Part shown: piece by piece, positions 31,162 through 39,451 of the stretch | Numbering within the stretch: the first letter of the stretch is position 1 | Layout of the letters: each line of letters opens with the position of its first letter | NCBI GenBank assembly: GCA_900095165.1 | Contig: LT606947.1 | Coordinates: 1,488,001-1,552,000, forward strand | From: Polynucleobacter necessarius | GTDB lineage: Bacteria; Pseudomonadota; Gammaproteobacteria; Burkholderiales; Burkholderiaceae | Length of the DNA stretch: 64,000 nucleotides | Direction: 5' to 3' | Position numbers and translations under genes: made by a program | The notes under the pieces: generated by a model | The model's input: the letters and a program-made list of their open reading frames with translations, nothing else | Databases searched by the model: none | What the model was told of the DNA's origin: nothing

Positions 31162-31713
31162 ATGTGCAGTAGATTCTTTGTCTTTTTGCTTTTTTGCATG
31201 CCATTTGCAGCCCCTAGTGCTGAAACACTATCCGAGTGGTTTCAATCTACAACCGCGCATCTCGAGTCGGTTTGGGATAAAGACGGCAATGAGCCTTACA
31301 CCCCCCTTTACACCTATCACATGCCTTATGCGTATTCTCAAGACAAGATCAATGAGTACACCGAGTACCCAATGGGCATTGGATTCGGCAGAGGATTAAT
31401 GAATGAGGGTGGCAACTGGGAGGGCATTTATGGAATGACCTTCAAAGACTCGCACGGAATTTATCAGTACATGGTTGGCTACGGATGGATACCTATGTGG
31501 AACATCGGCAATAGCCCCCACTGGAAGTATGGCGTTGGAGCAACCGTCTTCATCATGTCTCGTCAAGACATCATGAACTATGCCCCCTTCCCGGGCGTGC
31601 TCTCCATTGCCTCAATCAGCTATAAAGATCCCAGCATTCAGACTGCCTATGTGCCTGGCGGACAAAACGTCGGAAATGTCTTGTTCACCTGGGCCAAATA
31701 CAACTTGCCTTAA
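31162..31713 (+). CDS. pagP: lipid A palmitoyltransferase PagP
   Basis: Outer-membrane beta-barrel enzyme moving palmitate from phospholipid to lipid A. A signal peptide of about 19 residues is followed by an N-terminal helix (L-S-E-W-F-Q-S-T-T-A-H-L) and alternating barrel strands. PagP-type markers are Y-T-Y-H-M-P-Y-A-Y near 50 (catalytic His) and G-N-W-E-G-I-Y-G-M-T-F near 91. 183 residues is normal. It converges with the peroxiredoxin gene, 1 base between stops. Confidence 0.88.
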   Translation: MCSRFFVFLLFCMPFAAPSAETLSEWFQSTTAHLESVWDKDGNEPYTPLYTYHMPYAYSQDKINEYTEYPMGIGFGRGLMNEGGNWEGIYGMTFKDSHGIYQYMVGYGWIPMWNIGNSPHWKYGVGATVFIMSRQDIMNYAPFPGVLSIASISYKDPSIQTAYVPGGQNVGNVLFTWAKYNLP

Positions 31714-31714
31714 C

Positions 31715-32275
31715 TTAGGCGGGGTTATTTTTTAGATAATTCATCACCCAGGCTGGATCGCTATCACTCGGAAATATTGGATAGTGCACAGCCTCAATCA
31801 CACCATTATTCACAATCAAAGTAATGCGCCTTAATAAAGCCGCTCCAGCAGCAGCAAAAGTCGGCAAGCGCAAAGCTTGCTGAAGTTGATAGCCTGCATC
31901 ACTTAATACCGGAAATGGTAAGTGCAGTCGATCCGCCATCTCTTTTTGGTATTCGGTAGACTGCACACTCAGGCCAACAACATCTGCGCCTAAATCGCGC
32001 AGCTCTTGATAGTGATCTCTATAGGAACAACTTTGTGGCGTGCATCCTCTTGCTCCGGGTATTTGATCCCAACCTTCTGGCAGCGGAACATTGGGCCGGC
32101 CTGTCATCGGGTAACAGTAAATCACTAAGCGGCCTTTGCTATCACCAAGATTAAATTGGCCAGCAGTAGTTGAGCCCAAGGAGATAGTAGGCAAATGCAT
32201 ACCCACTAAGTGAATTGCAGCCCCATCATCCTGAGGAATCGGTAGATCAGTATGTAGTTGATTGAGATTGGTCAT
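31715..32275 (-). CDS. peroxiredoxin of the BCP/PrxQ type
   Basis: A 186-residue thioredoxin-fold peroxidase. The presumed peroxidatic Cys78 lies in G-C-T-P-Q-S-C with Cys83 five residues on, the classic PrxQ spacing for a resolving Cys. A longer than usual loop (T-G-R-P-N-V-P-L-P-E-G-W) sits before the active site, as seen in a peroxiredoxin subgroup of proteobacteria. Cytoplasmic; no signal peptide. Confidence 0.85.
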   Translation of the reverse strand: MTNLNQLHTDLPIPQDDGAAIHLVGMHLPTISLGSTTAGQFNLGDSKGRLVIYCYPMTGRPNVPLPEGWDQIPGARGCTPQSCSYRDHYQELRDLGADVVGLSVQSTEYQKEMADRLHLPFPVLSDAGYQLQQALRLPTFAAAGAALLRRITLIVNNGVIEAVHYPIFPSDSDPAWVMNYLKNNPA

Positions 32276-32305
32276 GGGTTTTATATTAGCCCAAGAACAG
32301 ATTCA

Positions 32306-32872
32306 TTACCTACAAGCCTTTGCCGGCAAAAACTTCTTAAGCGACGTCATCTCAGCCATTGACTCAAACTGTCGTCGTACGATATTTTTGATGAAAAACT
32401 CGATGACAGCTGATGGCACAAGAGAATTTGGCTCAACCTGTGCATCGTATTTAAATGTTGTGAAGTCTTTTGCGGGTAAGAGCCGCTAACCTCCCTTGTA
32501 ATACTTAGTTTCGCCGCTGACTTGCTCAAAGAGTAATGCCCTGTTAGGCAGCTCTGTGTATTCCAACTCAGAGCACATCTCAAATGGGATGAATAAAATT
32601 CTCTCCTCAAGCAAACGAGCAACTTTCACTTTATTACCAGATCTAGAAAGCACTTTTGACTCTACTATTCCTGGCAAATTTTTAGCGCCTTCGTAGTCAG
32701 TAATGAATGCAAAGGCGTCACACACAGTAATCGGCACCTCATAACTTGCATTTACCTGGAAGCGATCACCCGCCCTAGTGACGGCAACTTTTAAATCATA
32801 GGGATTGGGCAGCTCTTGTGCAAAGACAACGCCAAGCCATGCAATCAGAAAAAAATAGAGGGGCCGCTTCAT
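32306..32872 (-). pseudogene. SRPBCC (polyketide cyclase/START-like) protein, in-frame TAG
   Basis: A signal peptide (A-W-L-G-V-V-F-A) precedes an SRPBCC fold with A-F-I-T-D-Y-E-G-A and L-P-G-I. The frame stops at TAG 32488-32486 after Y-Y-K-G-G, then continues without shift as R-L-L-P-A-K-D-F-T-T-F-K-Y to a TAA at 32308-32306. The family has Trp at this point (G-x-W-x-L), so TGG to TAG is the likely change. Restored length is 188 residues. The upstream BLUF gene is on the same strand, 38 bases away. Confidence 0.83.
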
Positions 32873-32910
32873 TTCAAAAGTTTAGAGATCCTTGTGGGGA
32901 CGCCTTATGA

Positions 32911-33315
32911 TTATTTTGCCGCCGAACGCATTAACCTTAAGAGTTCAACATCGTGCTCAGGCAAACCGTCCAACACACTGGTAAGGCTTGGCATCTTTGC
33001 AACAATTTCCTTTGCCAAGAAGAATCGCATTGACCAGGCAGTAAAACCTCTTTCTTTGATTTCTTCCATCTTTAGCAGTCGCACCTGTTGATGGCGCGGA
33101 TCTCGCTGAATTTTTTTCCAAATTTTCATGGCCTCGGTGCGAGGGCCTTCTAATATTTGGCCAAAATGCTGATTTTCGTAAAAAAGCACGCCCGATAGAT
33201 CGAACTGTTGATTGAGCTGCGAAGCTTAATCAGTAAGGCGCATCAATGCTAGGACGCCCATATCCTGTGTCGCCTTGCTGATGTAGCTGATAGCAATCAA
33301 GGGGGGCCGGCTCAT
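32911..33315 (-). pseudogene. BLUF-domain blue-light photoreceptor, in-frame TAA
   Basis: From ATG 33315 (M-S-R-P-P-L-I) a 134-residue BLUF domain reads in one frame apart from a TAA at codon 30 (33228-33226). All flavin-pocket residues keep the spacing known from AppA: Tyr11, Asn35, Gln53 (F-G-Q-I-L-E-G), Trp94 and Met96 (W-S-M). BLUF proteins sense blue light through FAD. With the stop, only a fragment from an internal GTG (33189) could be made, and it lacks the key Tyr. This is a short stand-alone BLUF protein with no output domain. Confidence 0.88.
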
Positions 33316-33559
33316 CTTTGGTCTCGAACTAAAACGTGAATTGCTCTGAATAAAACCTGGCAAAAGATGGTTAATACTAGCCACTGAAATTGCGTAAATC
33401 AATGCTGATTTACTCGCGAATAAAAGCCGAAGACTGTGGATTAAATAACTTTCAAACCCTTGCTTAAGAGTTGCCTTCGTAATTTGGCTTTTCGCCTACT
33501 TCTTCAAAAGGATGCTCAAGCAAAATTGGCTATGGTGTTGGATGTCTTATTTAATCCAA

Positions 33560-34663
33560 TCAAGACCAAAACGCTTTCATCGTTGCCGCATCAACAATAC
33601 CCCTGTCATTACCAAACTTCAAATAAGGCGCAATCCACTTGGGGTCTAGTAGGTTTTCTACTTTTGTCAGTCCTGGCGGTAAACCAACAACCATGTGCTT
33701 GGTTTTGGTACCCCCAGCCTCTAAATTCCTGACTTCTTGATTGATAGTGTTCGGCAGAGTTGATAAGCGCAAGCCCTGCATTTGCTCATTGACCGTTTCG
33801 TCGCCAAGTGAAATGATGATTGCTCTTTTTACACCAGCAACTACATCGCTATGCGCACTACTTTGACTCATTCCGCCATCCATGCAGAGTCTGTCTTTAA
33901 CAAAAGTTGGCCCTACTTGACCGGGCGCAGAAGAGCTTGCAGCACAAGCTACATTAATGGGTACATCATTTGCTCTTGAAACCACAATACGCTGTCCTGT
34001 AAAACAATCAACTGCTGTAGTAAACATTCCATCAGCAGGCCATGTAGTGCTTGTAAGTAGTTTTTCAATCACTTTGTAATGCTTTACTGTGCCATCAGGA
34101 TTATTTGATGCCATCGCCGCTTTGCCAATTTTCTGAATGGATGCGTAAGAACCATCACGCACAGAAATTTCTGCCTGTTGCGCCCTAATTTGTGAGAGAT
34201 TAAATTGCACGGCGGGCATCATTTGAGCAAGCAACTTTGGAAAATCCGCAAACAAATCGATTTCATCGGCAAGTCGCCATAAATGACCGGCCGTCAACAT
34301 CGAGCCAAATATTGAGCCAGCTGATGTGCCCACTACAACCTCTGCCTTGCTAAGATCCACTCCATTCCTTTTAAGAGCAGTAGCGTATCCCACATACCAG
34401 GCAATTAATGACGTACCACCGTCGCCCAAAACCAAACCACGATCTTTACCTTGGGCATAAGGGTTTTTAAATGGGGCTGGATGAACCAAGTCATCACTCC
34501 ACTTCGCAGTAGATTCAATATCACCCTTAGCAACCAATGCTTCTACTTCAGAGATTGTCTTTTTAGATGGGCTTGCCTCTTGAGCAAAAGACTGCGCTCC
34601 AGCAACTGTCGCAACTGTAGCTACTGAGGTCTTTAAAAAATTGCGGCGGGATGATTGGGTCAT
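33560..34663 (-). CDS. patatin-like phospholipase with Tat signal
   Basis: A 367-residue lipid acyl hydrolase. The N-terminus S-S-R-R-N-F-L-K followed by a hydrophobic stretch and A-Q-S-F-A-Q is a twin-arginine export signal. The nucleophile Ser114 is in G-T-S-A-G-S and the catalytic Asp in C-M-D-G-G. The oxyanion loop reads L-G-D-G-G-T-S rather than the usual G-G-G-x-R-G. Probably periplasmic, acting on phospholipids or similar esters. The 244 bases between its stop and the BLUF start show no supportable gene. Confidence 0.85.
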   Translation of the reverse strand: MTQSSRRNFLKTSVATVATVAGAQSFAQEASPSKKTISEVEALVAKGDIESTAKWSDDLVHPAPFKNPYAQGKDRGLVLGDGGTSLIAWYVGYATALKRNGVDLSKAEVVVGTSAGSIFGSMLTAGHLWRLADEIDLFADFPKLLAQMMPAVQFNLSQIRAQQAEISVRDGSYASIQKIGKAAMASNNPDGTVKHYKVIEKLLTSTTWPADGMFTTAVDCFTGQRIVVSRANDVPINVACAASSSAPGQVGPTFVKDRLCMDGGMSQSSAHSDVVAGVKRAIIISLGDETVNEQMQGLRLSTLPNTINQEVRNLEAGGTKTKHMVVGLPPGLTKVENLLDPKWIAPYLKFGNDRGIVDAATMKAFWS

Positions 34664-34763
34664 ATTGGCTCCATTAATGACTCATTAATTTATAGCAGAT
34701 GCCAAATGAAAAAGCCATTCGAATGAACTGACCCTAAAAGTTAGGCGTTATGCCCAACCAAGC

Positions 34764-34788
34764 GGCGGAATCGAATAGAGACTAGGAT
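34764..34788 (-). repeat. degraded tRNA-Phe 3'-half fragment A
   Basis: On the minus strand ATCCT (tRNA positions 38-42) is followed by a diverged stretch and then TTCGATTCCGCC, the T-arm of tRNA-Phe. Upstream of ATCCT the sequence is unrelated to the tRNA. It lies just beyond the autotransporter. This is the weakest of the three fragments and is judged mainly by its likeness to fragment B. Confidence 0.5.
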
Positions 34789-34809
34789 GTCTGACTCTAG
34801 CCCTAGATT

Positions 34810-34831
34810 GTCGTTTTAAACGACATTACAA
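34810..34831. repeat. 22-base direct repeat with palindromic core, copy 1
   Basis: Identical to 37430-37451 and in the same orientation. It contains the palindrome GTCGTTT-T-AAACGAC. The autotransporter stop codon and its last Leu codon lie inside this copy. The two copies bracket a 2.6-kb module. No T-run follows, so it is not an ordinary terminator. Confidence 0.9.
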
Positions 34832-36665
34832 CCCAATGGCATAAGTTAAAAATGCCGCATTGGAATTAACGCCCTGAAACTGTTCTTGCCTAAAAATGTA
34901 GTTGAGTGAAACTCGTTGATTATTGGCTACGTCGTAATACGCACCAGCACTAGCAGTTGCTCGCGTTTTTACGGGATTGGAATTAAAGCCAATTGGATTG
35001 ATACCATATAAACCAGTTGCCGAGTAAGTGCCATTGCTTGTGCTCAGGTCATTTTCTAAGCCAGCACTTGCCAACAAAGTGATATCTGGCATCACTTTGT
35101 AATTCGCCCCTAAGCCAGCGACCACGGTTGTCGTATTGGTATTGACGGCGCTATAAGTTAACGGGGCAGTTACTGAAGATGAACTACTTTCTGTATAGCC
35201 ACCCATATTGTTTTGCGTATAACGCAAGCCGACATAGGGGGAAACAATCGTTTTATCAGCAACAGCAAATCCATACCTTCCAATTGCTTGGGCGCCTTGC
35301 GATGTTAATGTAGAAGAGCCGCTACCTGCTTCAGTTCCATCAACGATAGGGCGTGTCATTGTTGTATTTTTTTGTCCGTAGCCAGCAGAAACCTTCACTT
35401 CTGTACCAGCTCCATCTAGACGCTCACTCCAAATACCAAACAAACCAACCATCGGACTCGCATTGGCAACTTTCACAATACCGGTCGAATTGGTAGAGAT
35501 GTTCTGATCGATGTAGGCACCCGCACGAATCTGATTATTAATGCGATAAGTACCAATTAACAAGCCACCGGTGCTATTGACTGAATTGGTGTTTACAGTT
35601 GCATAGCGACCACCAACAGATACGCAAACATTATTTTTATCAAACACTGGGCAATCGTAAGTAAAGCCATTTACGAGCACAGAATTTTGAAGTGTAAACG
35701 CATTTTGTAGAGCAGTAGTTGTTTGGTTTAAAGCGGGCATTACTGAAGTATTGGTGCCGCTAAAGGTCAAGTCCCAATTATTAGATCCCGTACCAGCTCC
35801 CAACGCCCAAGCCAAACCTTGATAAGTTCCAGTTCTAGTCGTTCCAATATTAGCCGTGGGTAAATTCTGTAAAACATTGGCATATGAATTTGTAGTAATT
35901 GCTGATCCTGAGTAAACGCCAAAGTTCATCGCTCCAGACGAGGCATTTACGGGTGATACAAAGTAAGTTTGGCCATAATTGACTGAACCGCCAAAAATAA
36001 TGACGTTGTAATTACCTGGGAGTTTGGCAAGATAAAACAAGTTATTTTGTGCGGAATTCAGGGTGGTGATGGTGCCGTTATTGTCGATTCCTGAGCCAGC
36101 ACCACTAAAGCCGGTACTGCGTCCAAAGCATAGTTAGTGATGACATCGATTGAGCCGTTATTGATCAGGGCATATTGACCTGATCCTGTGCTAATTAAGC
36201 CTGAATTAATTATGGCGCCGATGGTGCCTTGGTTGCTAAGCGCATTTGTACTATCGCTTTGAATGGTGCCGCTGTTATTAATATGGGTGACTGTTCCAGT
36301 GTTGCTTATATAGAAAGCATTGTGAGGTGCCCCATTGTGGTGCCAATGTTATTAAAGTTTTTTACGGTAGCATTTGATTGAATGCCAACCCCAGCAGTAT
36401 TCCCGGGATTGATTGTTCCATTATTGGTGAATGCGCTCAAAACAGTGCCTACCCCCGACACACTGAAGCCAACAGATCCAGTTGAAGTTACGGAGTAATT
36501 ATTTGTAACTGGTGAGGTTGAGGTATTTACCGTTAAATCAATACAGTCCGCAGTTTGGCTCGCATTAACAGCACAGGCAGTTGCGTGACTTAGGCTTGAA
36601 AACCCAATTCCACCAAGAATGAATGAAGCTTGAACTAGAACTGCTAACTGATTTTTGATCTTCAT
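34826..36665 (-). pseudogene. autotransporter-type outer-membrane protein, two frameshifts
   Basis: A signal peptide (A-S-F-I-L-G-G-I-G-F) starts at 36665. Asn/Thr/Gly-rich passenger repeats follow (N-N-G-T-I, N-N-S-G-T-I, N-N-G-S-I), then an autotransporter beta-barrel with strand pairs such as Y-V-G-L-R-Y-T-Q and V-S-L-N-Y-I-F. The frame is lost near 36334 (one A missing) and again near 36121-36130; the last frame runs 36040-34826. The barrel ends A-I-G-L, without the usual terminal aromatic residue, and that end falls in the 22-base repeat. Restored length is about 610 residues. Function as adhesin is a guess. Confidence 0.8.
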
Positions 36666-36670
36666 TTTGC

Positions 36671-37045
36671 TTACTCGTTTTTATATACGTTTACTGTTCC
36701 GCCACAAGCAGCAAAATACCGTCTATAGGATTCATCACATTGCCAGTAGTTAGGGCTGGTTGGACAATACTGTGGATTGGGATTGCATTTCTTAACGTCA
36801 TCGTGACTTTGCGCACGGTTTACACAAGCCTGATAGCTGCAACTATTTTGCTGGTGACAAATGTTCGCATTGTTCTGCGCCTGCTGACCCATTGCGTTAT
36901 AGCAAACCTGCTTGGTAGTCATACACTGCGTTGCGCAAGTTCTACCCGATTCAGTGGTAGGGGCAATATATTCATAACGATAAGTTGTACAGGCAGTCAC
37001 ACCCAAAAGCACAAATACGCCAAAAAGAACTTGCCGAAATTTCAT
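36671..37045 (-). CDS. Cys-rich lipoprotein of unknown function
   Basis: A 124-residue protein with lipobox L-G-V-T-A-C at about residue 19. The mature part has 12 further Cys, including C-A-T-Q-C, C-S-Y-Q-A-C and C-N-P-N-P-Q-Y-C, so several disulfides are likely outside the cytoplasm. It ends 5 bases before the autotransporter start and probably shares its transcript, suggesting a role in the export or surface display of that protein. I do not recognise a family. Confidence 0.72.
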   Translation of the reverse strand: MKFRQVLFGVFVLLGVTACTTYRYEYIAPTTESGRTCATQCMTTKQVCYNAMGQQAQNNANICHQQNSCSYQACVNRAQSHDDVKKCNPNPQYCPTSPNYWQCDESYRRYFAACGGTVNVYKNE

Positions 37046-37093
37046 ATACTGGAGCTAATAAAAATTTAATTATTAAGATTTTAAAGGTTTTAT

Positions 37094-37426
37094 ATGCGTA
37101 AATTCCTTGGGTTATTGATTTTTCTGTCTTCCACACACACTTTTGCTATAGAAAAAGCCGAAGGGGTTGTTTATTGCCACGGCAATACAATTGTTGAGTA
37201 TGGCTTGATAAACCCCGATAAGGATGGCAGAGTCTCCGATGTGGATTTAACCGTAAATGGAAAAACTACACGCTATATGACAGCTTACTCTTGGTTTGGA
37301 TCCAATAAACCCACTCCAAAAAACTTTAAGTTCGCAATTCTAGGCGAAAAGCAATTTGATCCATTATTAGTTTTTGATGGCCATTTGGAAGATGCCAAGA
37401 AGAAAAAATGCACTAAATGTAATTAA
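37094..37426 (+). CDS. small exported protein of unknown function
   Basis: A 110-residue protein with a clear signal peptide (cleavage after H-T-F-A). The mature part has a single early Cys (V-Y-C-H-G) and a C-terminal K-K-K-K-C-T-K-C-N. It is divergent from the Cys-rich lipoprotein gene with 48 bases between starts, and its stop lies 3 bases before copy 2 of the 22-base repeat. Function not recognised. Confidence 0.65.
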   Translation: MRKFLGLLIFLSSTHTFAIEKAEGVVYCHGNTIVEYGLINPDKDGRVSDVDLTVNGKTTRYMTAYSWFGSNKPTPKNFKFAILGEKQFDPLLVFDGHLEDAKKKKCTKCN

Positions 37427-37429
37427 TAA

Positions 37430-37451
37430 GTCGTTTTAAACGACATTACAA
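37430..37451. repeat. 22-base direct repeat with palindromic core, copy 2
   Basis: Exact match to 34810-34831 in the same orientation. It lies immediately after the stop of the small exported protein gene and 57 bases before tRNA fragment B. Confidence 0.9.
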
Positions 37452-37507
37452 ATAGCAATCAAGCCTCTTATTAAAGTAAAAATATCCCAACGAGCGAGCT
37501 TTTCAGA

Positions 37508-37547
37508 TTCTTGGCGGCCTATGGCGGAATCGACTAGGGTCGAGGAT
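37508..37547 (-). repeat. degraded tRNA-Phe 3'-half fragment B
   Basis: On the minus strand it starts with ATCCT (tRNA position 38), has GTCGATTCCGCC in the T-arm position, then AGGCCGCCAAGAA. That matches the acceptor end plus bases past the mature tRNA (GGGCCACCAAGAA). The sequence before ATCCT contains CGAGGAT, which pairs with ATCCTCG, and the 10-mer AGGATAGAGG, also found at the junction at 44.89 kb. The upstream edge touches the end of the DUF1003 frame. Confidence 0.72.
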
Positions 37548-37555
37548 GCTAACCT

Positions 37556-38071
37556 CTATCCTCGATAACCATCCAACTTTTGACTTAAAGCCTCAACTGC
37601 TTTAGTTAGGGCAAATAACTCCCTTTCTTTCATCGTATCTATTTTTTGGCGAAGTAATTCAATCTCTAATTCTGCTTTTACGTTGATCTCAAAGTCATTG
37701 TTTACCTGATGTCGATCAATTTCTGCAAGTCTATTTTGACTCATCATAATTGCCGGCGCTGTATAAGCCGCCTGAAATGACAACATGAGATTTAATAAAA
37801 TATATGGGTATGGATCCCAACTATTTCTGCCGTTTAATGAGTTATAAATAATTCAAGCCGATATACAAATACTTTGGATGATGATGAACTTCCAGGGGCC
37901 TACCGTTCTTGCTACTGCATCGGATATTTTTTGCCCAACCGTTAATGCTTGAATAGGTTCCTCAATATGGGCGGAGGCTCTTATTGGAAGTCCGGCGCGA
38001 TGTTTTCTTCTGTGAGCTCGCAACACTTCTAAAACTTGTAGCTCTTGATTGGTTGGCGTAATTGTTGTCAT
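37556..38071 (-). pseudogene. DUF1003 membrane protein, in-frame TGA
   Basis: A DUF1003 protein, normally with two membrane helices and unknown function. ATG 38071 follows a strong Shine-Dalgarno (AGGAGAGG). The first part has G-P-W-K-F-I-I-I-Q-S, the second W-D-P-Y-P-Y-I-L-L-N-L then A-A-Y-T-A-P and M-M-S-Q-N-R, all in one frame. A TGA at 37855-37853 interrupts it where the family has Trp in the first helix. A C-terminal helix with heptads follows. The C-terminus (G-Y-R-G) abuts tRNA fragment B. Confidence 0.85.
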
Positions 38072-38115
38072 AGACCTCTCCTCATATCCCCACACTTTAC
38101 GCCCCAAGAATGAAA

Positions 38116-38155
38116 AACCCCCTTGGTTAGACAAGGCGTCCAACTTTTGGGGGTC
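38116..38155 (-). terminator. probable terminator of the DUF1275 gene
   Basis: On the minus strand ACCCCC pairs with GGGGGT across a loop of about 28 bases that can form a shorter inner stem, and five T follow. It lies 57 bases after the DUF1275 stop. The long loop makes it less certain than the others. Confidence 0.55.
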
Positions 38156-38161
38156 AGCTCA

Positions 38162-38218
38162 GAAGGTGGCTTTGGTATTACTTAGTGGCCCGAGGCGAAA
38201 TCGACCAGAGCCTAAGAT
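38162..38218 (-). repeat. degraded tRNA-Phe 3'-half plus flank, fragment C
   Basis: About 46 bases align with 39034-39080 with five substitutions and one missing base. The match covers the T-arm, acceptor and CCA end of tRNA-Phe and about 20 bases beyond it, including part of the terminator stem. The copy begins at ATCTT (ATCCT in the tRNA, position 38). It overlaps the last codons of the DUF1275 gene. Confidence 0.8.
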
Positions 38219-38910
38219 GCTCGATCTTTAATAATTGACTTAATATCGCGGAAAATCTGTAGGCTAGCAATTAATGCCAAAGAAATTGATAACGGAACTA
38301 CTGAGATATAGCCAACCTTTTTAAAGCTCACTGCCCCAACAATGCCCCCGAGCAAGAACATTCCAAAAATGAAGAAATGGGTCTTTAATCTTTCTCGATT
38401 AGCACGAACATAACCGACTTGATTGGCTTCTGCAGAACGATTCCAGTAAATTAACTTGCCCAACTCAACGCCCATATCTGTAATAACGCCCGTCATATGA
38501 GTGGTTCTGATTTCCGCCTTTAATGCCTTTGTAACAATCGCATTTTGTAGCCCCATTACAAAACATAAAAGCAAAGCAATTGCTGGAACAGTTAAGGAAA
38601 GATAAAGATTTAGATTGGCGCCAACCAATCCAAAAATCAGCAATAGAACTGCCTCAATAAACAAAGGCAAAGCAAATTCGCTGTGAATTTTCCTTCTATG
38701 ACCCCAATTAACAATGATGGCAGTGGTAGCAGCTCCGAATAAAAATGAGAGCAAAAGAAAAAAGCCGCCTAAGACTGAAATGAAATTACTTAAAGCTAAG
38801 TCATCCCCAATTGCCGAAATAATCCCGCTCATATGAGAGGTATAGCGAGCGATAGCTAAAAAGCCACCCGCATTAACTGCTCCAGCGACAAATGCCATAT
38901 AAGCTCCCAA
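38212..38910 (-). CDS. DUF1275 (YoaK-like) membrane protein
   Basis: A 232-residue protein with about six membrane helices. DUF1275 hallmarks are G-A-V-N-A-G-G-F near residue 10, Y-T-S-H-M-S-G near 24, and G-L-Q-N-A-I-V-T-K then T-T-H-M-T-G-V-I-T-D near 120-145. Function is unknown in the family. It lies between tRNA fragment C and the intact tRNA-Phe, and its stop codon sits at the fragment edge. Confidence 0.9.
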   Translation of the reverse strand: MGAYMAFVAGAVNAGGFLAIARYTSHMSGIISAIGDDLALSNFISVLGGFFLLLSFLFGAATTAIIVNWGHRRKIHSEFALPLFIEAVLLLIFGLVGANLNLYLSLTVPAIALLLCFVMGLQNAIVTKALKAEIRTTHMTGVITDMGVELGKLIYWNRSAEANQVGYVRANRERLKTHFFIFGMFLLGGIVGAVSFKKVGYISVVPLSISLALIASLQIFRDIKSIIKDRAS

Positions 38911-39023
38911 TTGAACATTGGTTTTATGAGAACGCCTTGTGCTCGTAATGCGCTAAATGAATTTAAGTGTCATTAAGTGTAAATTTTACGCTTTCAGGGC
39001 CTCATCAATAAACCACAAATGAA

Positions 39024-39044
39024 AAAACCACCCGAAGGTGGTTT
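39024..39044 (-). terminator. terminator of tRNA-Phe
   Basis: On the minus strand AACCACC-TTCG-GGTGGTT is a perfect stem with a stable tetraloop followed by T. It begins about 11 bases after the tRNA 3' end. Confidence 0.92.
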
Positions 39045-39054
39045 TGGTATTTCT

Positions 39055-39130
39055 TGGTGGCCCGGGGCGGAATCGAACCACCGACACAAGGATTTTCAAT
39101 CCTCTGCTCTACCGACTGAGCTACCAGGCC
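39055..39130 (-). tRNA. tRNA-Phe (GAA)
   Basis: A complete 76-base cloverleaf with encoded CCA: acceptor stem GGCCTGG with its partner before CCA, D-arm with AGCTCAGTCGGT, anticodon loop TTGAAAA (GAA), and T-arm GGTTCGATTCC. A TATAAT box lies at 39146-39141 on the minus strand, 10 bases before the 5' end. A tetraloop terminator follows. It is the only full tRNA gene in the window and the likely target of repeated insertions. Confidence 0.98.
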
Positions 39131-39277
39131 AAGACTTTCAATTATAACGGAAGTGGGGATAGGCTTAGTAAATGTGCCTACTGTGGCTAACTCTGCTTGA
39201 TTTTGCTGAACTCTTGGAGGGTGGGGATGCGACATCCTGCGGGACGGTGAAGGGCGGAGGATTATTACTTTTTGACT

Positions 39278-39451
39278 CTACGGCTTTACAGCACTGACCT
39301 TTTGTAGCTGTTGCTGAGCCTTAGCGACTTGCTGGTGCTATCGTTCTGCTTTAACAGCTTCTTGACTACGCTTTACTTGTTGCTTAAGCGTGTTGATGCG
39401 CTGTTGCTGTGGCGTCAGTGGTTTGGTGGTTTCTACTTCATTAATAAGCAT
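39278..39451 (-). pseudogene. remnant encoding a Gln-rich helix
   Basis: From an ATG at 39451 the minus strand encodes L-T-P-Q-Q-Q-R-I-N-T-L-K-Q-Q-V-K-R-S and stops at TAG 39340-39338. It continues in frame as H-Q-Q-V-A-K-A-Q-Q-Q-L to a TAG at 39280-39278. The frame is also open upstream to about 39515. This looks like the end of a coiled-coil protein broken by one stop. No family recognised. The rest of 39131-39586 holds the tRNA promoter and no other gene that I can support. Confidence 0.4.

Noticed and set aside
33316..33559. Open minus-strand frame leading into the BLUF start, and a plus-strand 90-codon frame overlapping the patatin 3' end
   Set aside because: Neither has a ribosome binding site or recognisable features; the BLUF family starts at the chosen ATG.
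34738..34760. An integron attC-like core (GTTAGGC next to GTTATGCC)
   Set aside because: Only one half-site is present; no paired inverse core or integrase was found, so it may be chance.
39005..39235. A 76-codon minus-strand frame covering tRNA-Phe
   Set aside because: It is the well-known false protein produced by translating a tRNA gene (V-A-Q-S-V-E-Q-R); the cloverleaf explains the sequence fully.
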